The notes: generated by a model not told the origin, from the sequence alone. 64,000 nt of DNA from Flavobacteriaceae bacterium MAR_2009_75 (GCA_002813285.1 PHTZ01000001.1:2727501-2791500); one strand, 5' to 3'; shown: positions 52,938-62,081, counted from the stretch's first letter. A program made the numbers and translations.

Positions 52938-54135
52938 TTTTAAGGGTCATTTTTTTACGTTTCGCCATTTGAGATAAGGTGAAATAACCCATAAATCCAC
53001 CTATAACAGAAACCGTAATCGCTAAAAAGATGCTTCCGACCAGATATGTTTTTATGCCTTTAAGAGCCAAAAGATTGTCGGCTATGTTATCTAGGGCGAA
53101 AAAATGTTCTTCTCCCATAATCCAAGCCCCTATTTGCAATCCACCGTAAAGAATAAACGGAATAAAAGGAGGAAGACTTACGTTCGAAAAAGCAAATGCG
53201 ATAGGTTTATTCAATTTTAATAGAAAAGCACCACCTAGAACGAGTAAAGTATGAAAACCCCAAAACGGACTCAAACCTACGAAGAGGCCCAATGCTATGG
53301 AAAGTGCTTTCTTTTTAGGTGGGTCATCACTGCCCAAAATATCTTCAGTTAAAAATTTCTTGATTCCTTTTTTTCTGATGCGCCTGAAAAAATCTCTTGG
53401 TTTGATGTAAAATAGGGCTATCAAGACCAGAAATGTATTTAAAATACTAATTCGGGTAAAGTCGGGTACTGTTCTGAAATGGGTGACCCTTTCCTTTTCA
53501 TCGTATGAAATTTTTACGGGCAGGTTTTTAACTAAAGTGCCGTTCCAAGAGGCTTTTACGATTACCTCTATTTCAAACTCGAACTTAGGAGTGATAAAAT
53601 TGAGTTTTTTCAGTTCATGAATAGGGTATAATCTAAACCCACATTGAGTATCGGTCAGCCATGTGCCCGTTTCGAACCAAAACCAAAAGTTTGAAAACTT
53701 ATTACCGAAACTGCTTTTTCCCGGCACATCGGCCTGTCGCATGTTGCGAGAACCAATATAAAGTACATTTTTGGTCTCTTCTGCTTTTAGGGCTTCGATG
53801 AAAACAGGAATATCTTCGGGGTAGTGCTGCCCATCGGAATCAATAGTGATAATAAAATCAAAACCTTTTGAAACCGCTTCTCCAAAGCCGACTTTTAATG
53901 CATTACCCTTGCCCTTATTTTCGGGCAGATGAACTTGATGTATACAGGAATATTCTTTGAGAACTTCAGCGGTATTATCAGTTGCGCCATCGTTGACGAC
54001 AATGATATTTTGGGTCTGTAGCAGAATACCGTCCATAACCCTTTTCAACGTCTTACCGTTGTTGTAAGTGGGCACAAGAACACAGCATTTATACTGCTGC
54101 ATCATTTCTTGAAGTTGTGAACGAGAATCTGACAA
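52930..54135 (-). CDS. Glycosyltransferase family 2 with C-terminal DUF2062
   Basis: This 401-residue protein has a GT-A domain (CCVLVPTYNNGKTLKRVMD ~17; DSDGQHYPEDIPVF with DxD ~99; DTQCGFRLYP ~162), a membrane helix at ~230-248 (ISILNTFLVLIALFYI), and then a DUF2062 membrane domain (ALGLFVGLSPFWGFHTLLVL). It probably glycosylates or processes a lipid-linked precursor. It overlaps the MMPL gene by 8 bases. Confidence 0.92.
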   Translation of the reverse strand: MSDSRSQLQEMMQQYKCCVLVPTYNNGKTLKRVMDGILLQTQNIIVVNDGATDNTAEVLKEYSCIHQVHLPENKGKGNALKVGFGEAVSKGFDFIITIDSDGQHYPEDIPVFIEALKAEETKNVLYIGSRNMRQADVPGKSSFGNKFSNFWFWFETGTWLTDTQCGFRLYPIHELKKLNFITPKFEFEIEVIVKASWNGTLVKNLPVKISYDEKERVTHFRTVPDFTRISILNTFLVLIALFYIKPRDFFRRIRKKGIKKFLTEDILGSDDPPKKKALSIALGLFVGLSPFWGFHTLLVLGGAFLLKLNKPIAFAFSNVSLPPFIPFILYGGLQIGAWIMGEEHFFALDNIADNLLALKGIKTYLVGSIFLAITVSVIGGFMGYFTLSQMAKRKKMTLKNG

Positions 54136-54286
54136 TTTAGCCTGTTTAAAACGAATTGTCGAAAAAATTTGGAGCTTTACTAGGGTGCAGACTCAACATG
54201 TTAAAGCAAATTATAGCCTTTTTGCCTAGACGGGAACAAACTTCGACTCGTACGTTTATTCTCCCCAAAGATAAGGATTCAAAACC

Positions 54287-54781
54287 CTAAAACAACTGCT
54301 TTTGTTCGTCTGAAAAACTATCTGATTGGGCCACAAATCCTTTGACGAAATCTTTTGCAGCTTTGTCTTTCATTGAACTGTAGTTGTCGATAATAAACTG
54401 CTTGTCAGTTTCAATATCTTTATGGTAACCCAGTATTCTAGGCGCATTTTCTTGCACACTCAATCGAATACATCTGATTTCAACGTTCGAGGCCTGGGCT
54501 TCTACAGCATATTCTAAAAGCTCTTTTCCATCATTAAAAAAAGTTCTTTTGTCTTTAATGCCACTGGCGAATTTGGCCATCATGGTCGTGGCGGCACCTT
54601 TATAGGCTACTAAATTGGCTTCGTCATTTTTTGCGACTGAGGTTAGCGATTTGTATAAGTCTTTAATCGAGTCTTCGTTGTCTTGAATACTTCGATAGGT
54701 TTGTCTAATATCTTCAATATTAACGGAAATATTTACACCAAGAAAACACAGGGTGAAAAATAGTGCGGTAGCTAATTTCAT
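54287..54781 (-). CDS. Exported helical protein of unknown function (pigment cluster)
   Basis: This 164-residue protein has a signal peptide (KLATALFFTLCFLGVNISV) and an all-helical mature part with repeated heptad-like spacing (IRQTYRSIQDNEDSIKDLYKSL; GKELLEYAVEAQASNVEIRCIRLSVQENAPRILGYHKD). I do not recognise its function. It sits four bases from the dehydratase gene, so it is in the same transcript. It may be a periplasmic helper of the LolA/MMPL transport route. Confidence 0.75.
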   Translation of the reverse strand: MKLATALFFTLCFLGVNISVNIEDIRQTYRSIQDNEDSIKDLYKSLTSVAKNDEANLVAYKGAATTMMAKFASGIKDKRTFFNDGKELLEYAVEAQASNVEIRCIRLSVQENAPRILGYHKDIETDKQFIIDNYSSMKDKAAKDFVKGFVAQSDSFSDEQKQLF

Positions 54782-54785
54782 ATGT

Positions 54786-55154
54786 CTAAGCTAAGATTTT
54801 AAACGTACCGTTCAATTTTAATGCCAAGGTTTCTTCAAAGCTCACCGTTGTCTTTACCTTGATACATTCATCAACTTCTGTTATCGTGAGATTGAGATCG
54901 ATGGTATTATTTTCTTCGGGGTTGATGATGGCCATAAACTTGACGTTCGATGCAACCGATAGAAATAGCTCTTTGTTCAATTCTTTCTCCGTAAGTTCTT
55001 TGATCATTTGGATCATACAAACCCCCGGCATTATTGGATTACCCGGAAAATGCCCTTTAAAAACCTCATGTTCTTTATTTAGTTTTACGGTAACGGAAAG
55101 AGTGTTCTCTATTTTTTCAAAAGCTAAAATGGAATATAATCCCTCAATCAACAT
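54786..55154 (-). CDS. FabZ-like hotdog dehydratase with altered catalytic Glu
   Basis: This 122-residue single hotdog domain is of the FabZ/FabA-like 3-hydroxyacyl-ACP dehydratase type. The catalytic His is present (KGHFPGNPIMPGV, His35), but the second catalytic acid, at +14 in FabZ, is Gln49 (VCMIQMIKEL). It could remove water from the growing polyene chain on the ACP, or be a non-classical variant. It sits between the exported helical protein and the OMP gene, co-directional with small gaps. Confidence 0.85.
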   Translation of the reverse strand: MLIEGLYSILAFEKIENTLSVTVKLNKEHEVFKGHFPGNPIMPGVCMIQMIKELTEKELNKELFLSVASNVKFMAIINPEENNTIDLNLTITEVDECIKVKTTVSFEETLALKLNGTFKILA

Positions 55155-55159
55155 GGTGT

Positions 55160-55750
55160 CTATAGTTTAAATTTATATGCAGCGCCAATTTGAAAACCGC
55201 CATTGAGATTGCTGCCAGATTCTTCATAAAGGTTATCCGATCCTAAAAAGTCGACACTTACCGTACCTTGCTTATATCGTGCTTCTAAGGTAAGACCAAA
55301 TGGAAATTCATAGCCAATGCCTCCAAAAGCTACTACGTCGATAGGCGATATTTCGTCGTCAATATCAAAATTTGACAGGCTTACAAAGTTATTCTTCAAA
55401 TTAATATCAAGGCCGAGACCAAGTATAAAATGAAAGTTATTCTTCTGGGTGACATAAAATTTATTGGGAATACCGATAGAAAGGTAGTGAATATCGACAT
55501 CTCCATATTCGGTCGAGCTAGATTTGCCCCCTTGATTAGAATATAAAACTTCAGGCTGCAACGTATAGTAATCTGATATAGGTATTTTAACAAAAGCGCC
55601 AACGTAAAGACCGGTCTTGGTGTCTAATTTAGTTTTGCTGATATTAGAATTATTGATGCCCATCTTCACTCCGGGTCTTACTTGTGCATGTAGAAAGCCC
55701 GCGAATAACAATGTAGCAATCAAGAATATAGATTGTATTCTACTCATCAA
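55160..55750 (-). CDS. Outer-membrane beta-barrel protein (PorT/OMP_b-brl_2-like)
   Basis: This 196-residue protein has a signal peptide (SIFLIATLLFAGFLHAQ) and alternating strands typical of small Bacteroidota barrels (VRPGVKMGINNSNISK; YTLQPEVLYSNQGGKS; FILGLGLDINLKNN; GTVSVDFLG; ending QIGAAYKFKL with a C-terminal aromatic/Leu). It probably holds or passes the pigment-lipid at the outer membrane. Its ATG overlaps the previous stop by ATGA. Confidence 0.85.
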   Translation of the reverse strand: MMSRIQSIFLIATLLFAGFLHAQVRPGVKMGINNSNISKTKLDTKTGLYVGAFVKIPISDYYTLQPEVLYSNQGGKSSSTEYGDVDIHYLSIGIPNKFYVTQKNNFHFILGLGLDINLKNNFVSLSNFDIDDEISPIDVVAFGGIGYEFPFGLTLEARYKQGTVSVDFLGSDNLYEESGSNLNGGFQIGAAYKFKL

Positions 55751-56361
55751 ATAGCGCTTAATGAAATTTTAAGTTTAATGTTTTGGTGCGTAATGTCCAC
55801 ATTCTTAACCTGACTTTTTTCAATATTATCGAACTCAAGGGTTACATTGGGCTTCCCATTTTTTACCCTGACAATTTTTTGCAATTGCTTATCTTGAAGG
55901 TAAAAATAATGTTTTTTAGATAGGATTTCAGACTTCACCACAACCTTATCTTCAACGCTATAAGTTTCTGTTATGAACGGGTTTTCAATTATCAAGGCCT
56001 GTAAATCTCGCTTTAGAATAGTAATCAAGATTTTTTTATCCATCTCTTTCAAAATTCGGTTGACCTTGAATTCGCCCTGCTGAAAGCTGAAATCAAAAAT
56101 AGTGTTTCCCATTTCTGTTGAGAAGACCACCCGATGATGGTTTAGATCTATTTTTTTGATGATAAAAAGACCACCAAAGGTTTTGTCAAACGCCTCTATT
56201 TTAGCTTTATAAACATAATCTTTAGTGGTGTCTGAAAAATAGGGGTTAAGGTGTTTCTGCTGATGAACAGGACTATTAAGAGCTTTAAAATTATTTCTTT
56301 TTGGGTAAGATGCGCATCCTGTTAAGAAAAACAGAATAAGGCTAGTGAGTAAAATCCGCAT
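55747..56361 (-). CDS. LolB-like outer-membrane lipoprotein (putative)
   Basis: Started at ATG 56361 (the frame is open upstream to 56400 in the LolA gene), it encodes 204 residues with lipobox LTGC (~Cys16). The mature part is beta-rich (YVYKAKIEAFDKTFGGLFIIKKI; HRVVFSTEMGNTIFDFSFQQG; KHYFYLQDKQLQKIVRVKNG), resembling the half-barrel of DUF4292/LolB-like proteins. It follows LolA directly (20-base overlap), which supports a LolA-LolB style partner pair dedicated to the cluster product. Confidence 0.75.
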   Translation of the reverse strand: MRILLTSLILFFLTGCASYPKRNNFKALNSPVHQQKHLNPYFSDTTKDYVYKAKIEAFDKTFGGLFIIKKIDLNHHRVVFSTEMGNTIFDFSFQQGEFKVNRILKEMDKKILITILKRDLQALIIENPFITETYSVEDKVVVKSEILSKKHYFYLQDKQLQKIVRVKNGKPNVTLEFDNIEKSQVKNVDITHQNIKLKISLSAI

Positions 56362-57031
56362 CAGAAAGGGGTTGATTTGTTTTTCTATTATTGAAAACAA
56401 TTTGAGTGTAATCTCCCGATGGTTCTATCATTTTCACCTCTTCCACTTCACCAATCTCGTTAAATTTAATGTGAAAGGCATTTATAAACTCAGCAAATTT
56501 TGGGTCTTTCGGCATAAAATGAACCAAGCTTTGCCCGTTTTCCTTAAAAAATGAAATATCAAATTTCTCGTCATCGAACATATCGCCACGAATACTAGAC
56601 GCTATAAGGTGATTGAGTTGCTCGAATAATTTATTGCCGCCCACATCGATATTACTTTTGTTGCCGCCATCATTAATGAAAATGGTCTTGTCTTTAAAGA
56701 TTATAGCGTAGGCGAAAGGGGCGATATACTCCCATTTGACCAGATTGGGTGCCATGAAGGCCAGCTTACCGCTCGATTCAATATCGTTCGAAAGAAAGTC
56801 TAAATGTTTGTATTGTGTAAAATCACTGGTAATGGTTTCAGTTTTATCGGCAAGTGACTTCACTGTCGTCTTCAAAGTATTGGCCTCTGTGGTAGACATT
56901 TTAGTCTGACTTAGACCGATTACCGCCCAAAGCGAAAAAACCAAACAAAAAATAGGTTGACTAATCTTTTTTAGAAGGGAAGTGTAGTGCTCATAATTCC
57001 AGCACATTAAAGAAAAAATTGGTTTAAACAT
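56342..57031 (-). CDS. LolA-family outer-membrane lipoprotein carrier
   Basis: Started at ATG 57031 (ATG 57007 is the alternative nearer the signal peptide SQPIFCLVFSLWAVIGLSQ; the frame is open to 57157). The mature part shows the LolA half-barrel: ITSDFTQYKHLDFLSNDIESSGKLAFMAPNLVKWEY, YAIIFKDKTIFIND and KMIEPSGDYTQIVFNNRKTN. LolA ferries lipoproteins or acylated molecules over the periplasm. The cluster copy probably carries the acylated pigment precursor from the MMPL exporter. It overlaps the polysaccharide deacetylase stop by 8 bases. Confidence 0.88.
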   Translation of the reverse strand: MFKPIFSLMCWNYEHYTSLLKKISQPIFCLVFSLWAVIGLSQTKMSTTEANTLKTTVKSLADKTETITSDFTQYKHLDFLSNDIESSGKLAFMAPNLVKWEYIAPFAYAIIFKDKTIFINDGGNKSNIDVGGNKLFEQLNHLIASSIRGDMFDDEKFDISFFKENGQSLVHFMPKDPKFAEFINAFHIKFNEIGEVEEVKMIEPSGDYTQIVFNNRKTNQPLSDADFTH

Positions 57032-57812
57032 AAGCTTTGATTCCCAACAATCGGTCGGCTGTGACCGATTGAAGATTTTTCTCTCGCAAAAATACCAATA
57101 ACCGTTCCAAAACGGCCACAGATTTTGCACTGGTATCATGCAAAAGAATAATATCACCTTTTGAAACCTTAGAAGTAATTCTTTTGAGTACCATATCTTC
57201 GGTGCGCACGGTGGTATCTAAAGACCTCACATTCCAACCGATCGATTGTACATTTAATTGGTTGACCGCTTTCTCTATGGATGGGTTGGTTACGCCAAAA
57301 GCGGGGCGATATAAGTCCATTGTCAGGCCGGTAAGATCCTTCACTACCTTCTTGGCCTTTTCAAGCTCTGCTATTACATCTTTCACTCCATAAAAACCGA
57401 ACGATCGAGAATGGCTATACGTGTGATTACCTATGGTATGCCCTTCTTCGAGAAATCTCTTAAGTATGTCAGGATGCTCTTCTATTTTCTGGCCGATACA
57501 AAAAAATGTAGCCTTGGCGTTGTACTTTTTTAAGAGATTCAGAACTTGAGGCGTGAATTCGGCATTTGGGCCATCGTCAAATGTAATCGATACCCAGTTT
57601 TGTTCTATTTTCTTGTTGGAATGCCGAGATTTCATATGAAAATCCCATCCTATAAAAAAAGAACCACAAAATGTTATGAGAAACCATGCGAGAACCACGA
57701 GCGTATAAACATACCATGGCACATCAAAAAAAAATTCGAGTATGATTAGTATGATGAGCAAGGCTACAGTGGTGGAGTAGACCACTCTGCGTGATACGAG
57801 CTGGCCTAACAT
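57024..57812 (-). CDS. Polysaccharide deacetylase-like (NodB) membrane protein
   Basis: This 262-residue protein has two N-terminal helices (~11-55) and then a NodB domain with metal and catalytic motifs SITFDDGPNAEFTP (Asp-Asp ~77), NHTYSHS (His-His ~127) and YRPAFGVTNP (~170). The C-terminal His is in DIILLHDTS. Its place in pigment clusters is known but its role is not; it could remove an acyl or formyl group from a carrier-bound intermediate. Confidence 0.9.
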   Translation of the reverse strand: MLGQLVSRRVVYSTTVALLIILIILEFFFDVPWYVYTLVVLAWFLITFCGSFFIGWDFHMKSRHSNKKIEQNWVSITFDDGPNAEFTPQVLNLLKKYNAKATFFCIGQKIEEHPDILKRFLEEGHTIGNHTYSHSRSFGFYGVKDVIAELEKAKKVVKDLTGLTMDLYRPAFGVTNPSIEKAVNQLNVQSIGWNVRSLDTTVRTEDMVLKRITSKVSKGDIILLHDTSAKSVAVLERLLVFLREKNLQSVTADRLLGIKAYV

Positions 57813-58876
57813 TTTTTCAGAAGCGTGAGGCTATGGTTCTCCCCTCTATACTGGTTGTAGATTAAAATAGTTTGCACGCTTTCGGCCTTTTTTTCGTTCA
57901 ATTGAACAGATGCCGGCACCTTGCCCTGTTTCAATATCATGTTGGCCAACCAAAAACCAAACCCAGATGCCGTATCAAACTCCCCCGACAAATGTTTAAA
58001 ATAAGCTTGAGGCACTTTTTTTAAAGCCCCCTCTGACAACGAATCGTAATATCTATCAAAATCTTTATCGCCATTGTTGCCCATAATAATCAAGTCAACG
58101 GACTCTTCGGTCAAACCTTGTTCCATCAAGAAATTGCTTGTTTCATCGCTTACTTGTGATTCGCTTAGCACGTTAAATGTTTTCAAGGCAACCAATTCTG
58201 AATAACAAGATGATTTCTTTTCGTTGGAAAGCACAAAAAAGTGGGCCCCCTCGGAAAAAACGGCTCCTGAAGTACCTGATTTTAAAACAGACATGGTTTC
58301 AATCGCCTCTTTCTTGATATGCCCGATGAGGCGATGGGTGCTTATGTGATGGTCTACCAATTCATCAACGCCACCCACTAAGATGGTTCGAGCTTCATTT
58401 TCTTCAATCTGCATTTTAGCATCTAATACTGCAGATTCAAATGATATGGCGGAATGCACATAGGTGAAATTATGACCTTTACACCCTATTCCCAAAGCGA
58501 TTTGACCTGCAACGGTATTGTGCGACGATTGTATGAATCGGGTAGGGGTCAAAAACTGTTCATTGTTGTCAATGATATCACTCACGAATTTTTCGGAGTC
58601 TCCTATGCAACCCAATCCGGTGCCTACAATAATGGCATCGATTTCATCTTCTGATACCTCGGCTTCTTGCATGGCATTTTTAGCACTTACGGTACTCATC
58701 TTAATGCCTTTTGCCATTCGGCGCGCGGCCGCTGGCGGAATGTATTCTTTATAATTCGGTGCGATTACGTTTATTACGGTATCATTATGCAAAACAACAT
58801 CATCAAGAAAACTATTGTCAAAAGTTTTCTGGGCAGAAACAGAACCAACGCTATTGATGTAGACCGACTGTTTCAT
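57806..58876 (-). CDS. Ketosynthase-like protein without active-site Cys (chain-length-factor-like)
   Basis: Started at ATG 58876 (ATGA overlap with the KS upstream), it encodes 356 residues of thiolase/KS fold. The segment where FabF has the nucleophilic Cys reads YVHSAISFESAV, with no Cys. The first catalytic His loop is replaced (IIMGNNGDKDFD), while the second His remains (FKHLSGEFDTASGFG). This is the pattern of chain length factors that pair with the KS upstream to set the polyene length. A Cys elsewhere is not in the motif. Confidence 0.85.
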   Translation of the reverse strand: MKQSVYINSVGSVSAQKTFDNSFLDDVVLHNDTVINVIAPNYKEYIPPAAARRMAKGIKMSTVSAKNAMQEAEVSEDEIDAIIVGTGLGCIGDSEKFVSDIIDNNEQFLTPTRFIQSSHNTVAGQIALGIGCKGHNFTYVHSAISFESAVLDAKMQIEENEARTILVGGVDELVDHHISTHRLIGHIKKEAIETMSVLKSGTSGAVFSEGAHFFVLSNEKKSSCYSELVALKTFNVLSESQVSDETSNFLMEQGLTEESVDLIIMGNNGDKDFDRYYDSLSEGALKKVPQAYFKHLSGEFDTASGFGFWLANMILKQGKVPASVQLNEKKAESVQTILIYNQYRGENHSLTLLKKC

Positions 58877-60072
58877 GCTTCTTTTGAGAATATAAGTGTC
58901 GAACAATTGCCCCCAAAACCGAAAGAGTTCGAAAGAACGGTACGAAGTTCTTTCTTTTTTGCTTCTGTAATCGGATTCAGATCAAACTCCTTCATAGGAG
59001 TTTTAAAGTTCAGATTCGGAAAAATTAAATTGTTTTGCAGCGCCAAAACAGAATAAACGGCTTCTACACCACCGGCCGCAGCTAAGGTGTGGCCTGTAAA
59101 TGCCTTGGTAGAACTGAACTCAGGCACTTTATTGTCGAATACTCGAATAAGAGCTCGGCCTTCGGATAAGTCGTTATTAGGGGTCGCTGTACCATGTGCA
59201 TTTACATAGTCTATAGCTTCAGGTTTCATACCTGCAACCCGTAGGGCTTTTTTCATGGCGAGAACCGCACCGTCACCATTTTCGGAAGAGGCCGTTTGAT
59301 GAAAAGCATCATTGGCATTGCCGTAGCCTTTCACGTAGCCCAATACTTTTTTATTATTTTTCTCCACCATACTATCCGATTCTAAAACCAGATACGCGGC
59401 AGCTTCACCTAAGTTGAGCCCCTTTCGATTATCGTCAAATGGAGTGCTGTAGGTATCGGATAAGATCATCAGTGTTTTGAAACCATTGATGGTAAACTTT
59501 GAAAGACTGTCGGTGCCGCCGACTACCACTCGGTCTAACTGGCCCGATTTGATCATTCTTGCCCCAAGCATAATGGCATTGGCAGCGGAAGAACAGGCTG
59601 TACTGATGGTGGTTACAAAGCTTTTTTCAAGACCAAGATGTTTGGCAATTTTATTGGTCGAATCACCAGCATGAAGGCCGGTTATATGTTGGTGAACTTC
59701 CGGTCTGTCTCCATATTCATAGAAGTATTGTTCCGACTTGTCCATGCCGCCTACAGTTGTACCTGAAATAAAGCCGGTTCTAGCTTCGTTTACATCTGAT
59801 ATGCCTGAATTGGCCAAGGCTTCTTGAGCTGCAATGGTGCCAATCAGAACGGTACGTGACCATTCGTTTTCTTGAATACCAAGCTTTTTTTCTAAAATAG
59901 GATTGGTGTTATCGATTTCTCCGACCATGATATCATTCTTGTGAATGGTGTCGATTTGAGAAATTTCGGAAATACCTATATTATTGGTGGTAAGAGACAG
60001 GTAGTTTTCCGCAACATTGTTTCCAATGGCGGAAATGATGCCCATTCCGGTTATTGCTACCCCTTTACCCAT
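58873..60072 (-). CDS. Beta-ketoacyl-ACP synthase (KAS II/FabF-like)
   Basis: This 399-residue KS has a complete triad: Cys in TISTACSSAANA (~163), His in YVNAHGTATPNND (~296) and His in KAFTGHTLAAAGG (~331). It condenses malonyl-ACP with the growing chain on the adjacent ACP. It forms the likely KS-CLF heterodimer with the downstream Cys-less protein (4-base overlap). Confidence 0.94.
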   Translation of the reverse strand: MGKGVAITGMGIISAIGNNVAENYLSLTTNNIGISEISQIDTIHKNDIMVGEIDNTNPILEKKLGIQENEWSRTVLIGTIAAQEALANSGISDVNEARTGFISGTTVGGMDKSEQYFYEYGDRPEVHQHITGLHAGDSTNKIAKHLGLEKSFVTTISTACSSAANAIMLGARMIKSGQLDRVVVGGTDSLSKFTINGFKTLMILSDTYSTPFDDNRKGLNLGEAAAYLVLESDSMVEKNNKKVLGYVKGYGNANDAFHQTASSENGDGAVLAMKKALRVAGMKPEAIDYVNAHGTATPNNDLSEGRALIRVFDNKVPEFSSTKAFTGHTLAAAGGVEAVYSVLALQNNLIFPNLNFKTPMKEFDLNPITEAKKKELRTVLSNSFGFGGNCSTLIFSKEA

Positions 60073-60109
60073 TGCTGTTTTTTACTGAACTCGAAACCGT
60101 GAAAGAATA

Positions 60110-60367
60110 CTATCGGCTTCTGTTTTCTTCGATATACTTCGCCATAGTCTGAACCGACTCGAAAATTTTTCTACCCTCTTTAGGGTCGGCAAGTTTGATA
60201 CCGTAATCTTTATCGAGCATAACAATCAGTTCTAGAGCATCGATAGAATCTAGCCCTAAACCTTCGCCAAAGAGCGGGTCATTGTCTTGAATCTCATCTA
60301 CGGCAACATCTTCTAGGTTCAATTGCTCTATGATTTTCTCTTTCAACTCTTGTTTTAACTCACTCAT
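60110..60367 (-). CDS. Acyl carrier protein
   Basis: This 85-residue ACP has the phosphopantetheine Ser in GLGLDSIDALEL (~40). Four-helix pattern and acidic face are as usual (LKEKIIEQLNLEDVAVDEI; KIFESVQTMAKYIEEN). It carries the polyene intermediate for the ketosynthases on both sides. Its start overlaps the stop of the half-KS gene (ATGA). Confidence 0.94.
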   Translation of the reverse strand: MSELKQELKEKIIEQLNLEDVAVDEIQDNDPLFGEGLGLDSIDALELIVMLDKDYGIKLADPKEGRKIFESVQTMAKYIEENRSR

Positions 60368-60984
60368 TTGGTCAAATATAATCTGGTTATTTCTTCTTTA
60401 TTGTGTTCGTAGCTGCCTTTCGAGCTCACTACATATAAAAATGCTTCGTACTTATCTTGATCAACATCGACCCACCCGCACAAAACAGAATCGGCCTTGT
60501 AAGTGTTCAAAAGACTATTGCTGTAGTGCCATAAATGGTCGGCATTGAATTGGTCAAAGATAAAAAAACTATTTTCAGAATGGAGTTTATGTCTGATGCT
60601 AATTTCCCCGATGCAAATATTGGGTAGCGTGTATACAAAAACTGCCGGACTGGGGTAATAATTATCTTGTTCGTTTATAGATTCTTGATGTTTTCGGTCG
60701 GTGTCAAGACTAGAGGCACGGTTCGATAGTACCACAGCCATATTCTGAGCCTCTTCTATTGTATGTTGTCCATTTTTTAAAAGAACATCGGCAGTGATGA
60801 ATGCCAATTTACTCAGCCGATCCATCTTAAAAAATTTGGGATAATCGGTATTAAAATGTTGATAGGCCGATTTAATGAAAGCATTGAAATCGGTAGACTC
60901 TTGGGTGAACAATTGTGTTCCGTTAATCAAAACGGAATTGTTTTTTATATGGCAGTAGTCCTGTATGAAGTAGTCTTTTTTCAA
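60364..60984 (-). CDS. Half-length ketosynthase-like protein
   Basis: About 206 residues from TTG 60984, four bases past the methyltransferase stop; ATG 61032 would add 16 residues and overlap 44 bases. It resembles the N-terminal half of a KS fold (DYFIQDYCHIKNNSV; MDRLSKLAFITADVLL; NRASSLDTDRKHQ; SPAVFVYTLPNICIGEISIR) but stops before the region that holds the active-site His residues, and has no Cys in the nucleophile place (~150). It is found in this form in pigment clusters, so it is probably a structural partner rather than a decayed gene. Confidence 0.8.
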   Translation of the reverse strand: MKKDYFIQDYCHIKNNSVLINGTQLFTQESTDFNAFIKSAYQHFNTDYPKFFKMDRLSKLAFITADVLLKNGQHTIEEAQNMAVVLSNRASSLDTDRKHQESINEQDNYYPSPAVFVYTLPNICIGEISIRHKLHSENSFFIFDQFNADHLWHYSNSLLNTYKADSVLCGWVDVDQDKYEAFLYVVSSKGSYEHNKEEITRLYLTK

Positions 60985-60988
60985 ATGA

Positions 60989-62053
60989 TCATTGACTTTT
61001 TCGGCAAACCAACATGGTGTGAAATTCGCCAATGGCCAAATCTTCTTTCACGGTGAGCCCAGCTTCCGTAGCTAAATCTATAAACTCCGATGCTTTGTAC
61101 ATTTTACTGTTTCCGTTCGCCATTGCCGTAAAGTAAAGTGATGTCGCCTCTAAGGTAAAACGGGCATTTTCGAATTTTTGCCGATCTGTAAAGGTTTCGA
61201 TAATAATCAATTCGGTGGTATCACTCATCGAATTGACACAGGTCGTTAGAATTTTTAGAATTTCCTCTTTTGAGAAGCAATCTAAAAATTGGCTCATCCA
61301 AATGGTGTCTGCACCTTCTGTAATCTCAGGTTTTTGAGATAGCCAATCGATTTCCTGCCCCTTGATACGGTTTTCAAGTCCGTTCTTCTTTGCGTTTTCA
61401 AGCGCTTTTGCCAATTGCCCTGGTAAATCGAAAATTTTAATGTTTACTTCAGGGTTATATTTGGCGCAGAGAATGGCAAACTTGCCCGTATTACCACCTA
61501 TATCATATAGCGTTTTAGGCTGATGACGGAACACTATGGGTAAGGCTTCTTCAAAAATTTCATCAGAATAAAAATGATCAAAAGAAAACCATGAATTCTG
61601 TACTTTGCTAGGTAATTGTGAAAGCCCTTCATAAACTGTGGGCCAAGGGCCAAGTTCTTTCAAGCCTGCCGGTTTACCCGTTTCTATCGCTTCGTTCAAG
61701 TGGTAGAGGCCTTGATAGCAGACATCTTGAGTAAAGTTGAGGTTGGCTTCTGTCATTTTATTGTAATTCAAAAAGTATCCGATTTTTGTCAACTCATAGT
61801 TGCCTTCTTCATCTTGACTAACGATATCGGAACTTTCAGCTATTTCCAATAGAACACTAAGCCCATATTCGGTAATGTCGAGAGCCTCGGAAAGTTGTTT
61901 CTGAGAGGTAACGCCATCTCGGCTATTTTCAAAAATATAGTCCAAAATACCGAGCTTCCGTAGAGAGATGGTCGTTTGAAACACAAATGGGGCGAAAGCA
62001 ATCTTCTGGGCTTCTTCTAGCGCCTCGATAGCCTTAATCGGTTTTTTGGCCAT
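60989..62053 (-). CDS. SAM-dependent O-methyltransferase-like protein
   Basis: This 354-residue protein has an N-terminal winged-helix dimerisation domain (~10-95, LRKLGILDYIFENSRDGVT; QLSEALDITEYGLSVLLEIAE) and a C-terminal Rossmann MT domain with motif I DIGGNTGKFAILCAKYNP (~190), WMSQFLDCFSKEEIL and a final FHTMLVCRKSQ. It fits plant-type O-methyltransferases, which would methylate a phenolic ring hydroxyl. A candidate promoter lies upstream. Confidence 0.92.
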   Translation of the reverse strand: MAKKPIKAIEALEEAQKIAFAPFVFQTTISLRKLGILDYIFENSRDGVTSQKQLSEALDITEYGLSVLLEIAESSDIVSQDEEGNYELTKIGYFLNYNKMTEANLNFTQDVCYQGLYHLNEAIETGKPAGLKELGPWPTVYEGLSQLPSKVQNSWFSFDHFYSDEIFEEALPIVFRHQPKTLYDIGGNTGKFAILCAKYNPEVNIKIFDLPGQLAKALENAKKNGLENRIKGQEIDWLSQKPEITEGADTIWMSQFLDCFSKEEILKILTTCVNSMSDTTELIIIETFTDRQKFENARFTLEATSLYFTAMANGNSKMYKASEFIDLATEAGLTVKEDLAIGEFHTMLVCRKSQ

Positions 62054-62081
62054 TATTTTAGTCTGTAAATATGTTGGTAGT

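Noticed and set aside
57806-58876. Cys-less ketosynthase as a decayed pseudogene
   Set aside because: The frame is intact, coupled by ATGA to its neighbour, and the pattern matches chain length factors.
60364-60984. Half-length ketosynthase as a truncated remnant
   Set aside because: Start and stop are tightly coupled to the neighbours and the sequence keeps family-type motifs, so a functional short form is more likely than decay.
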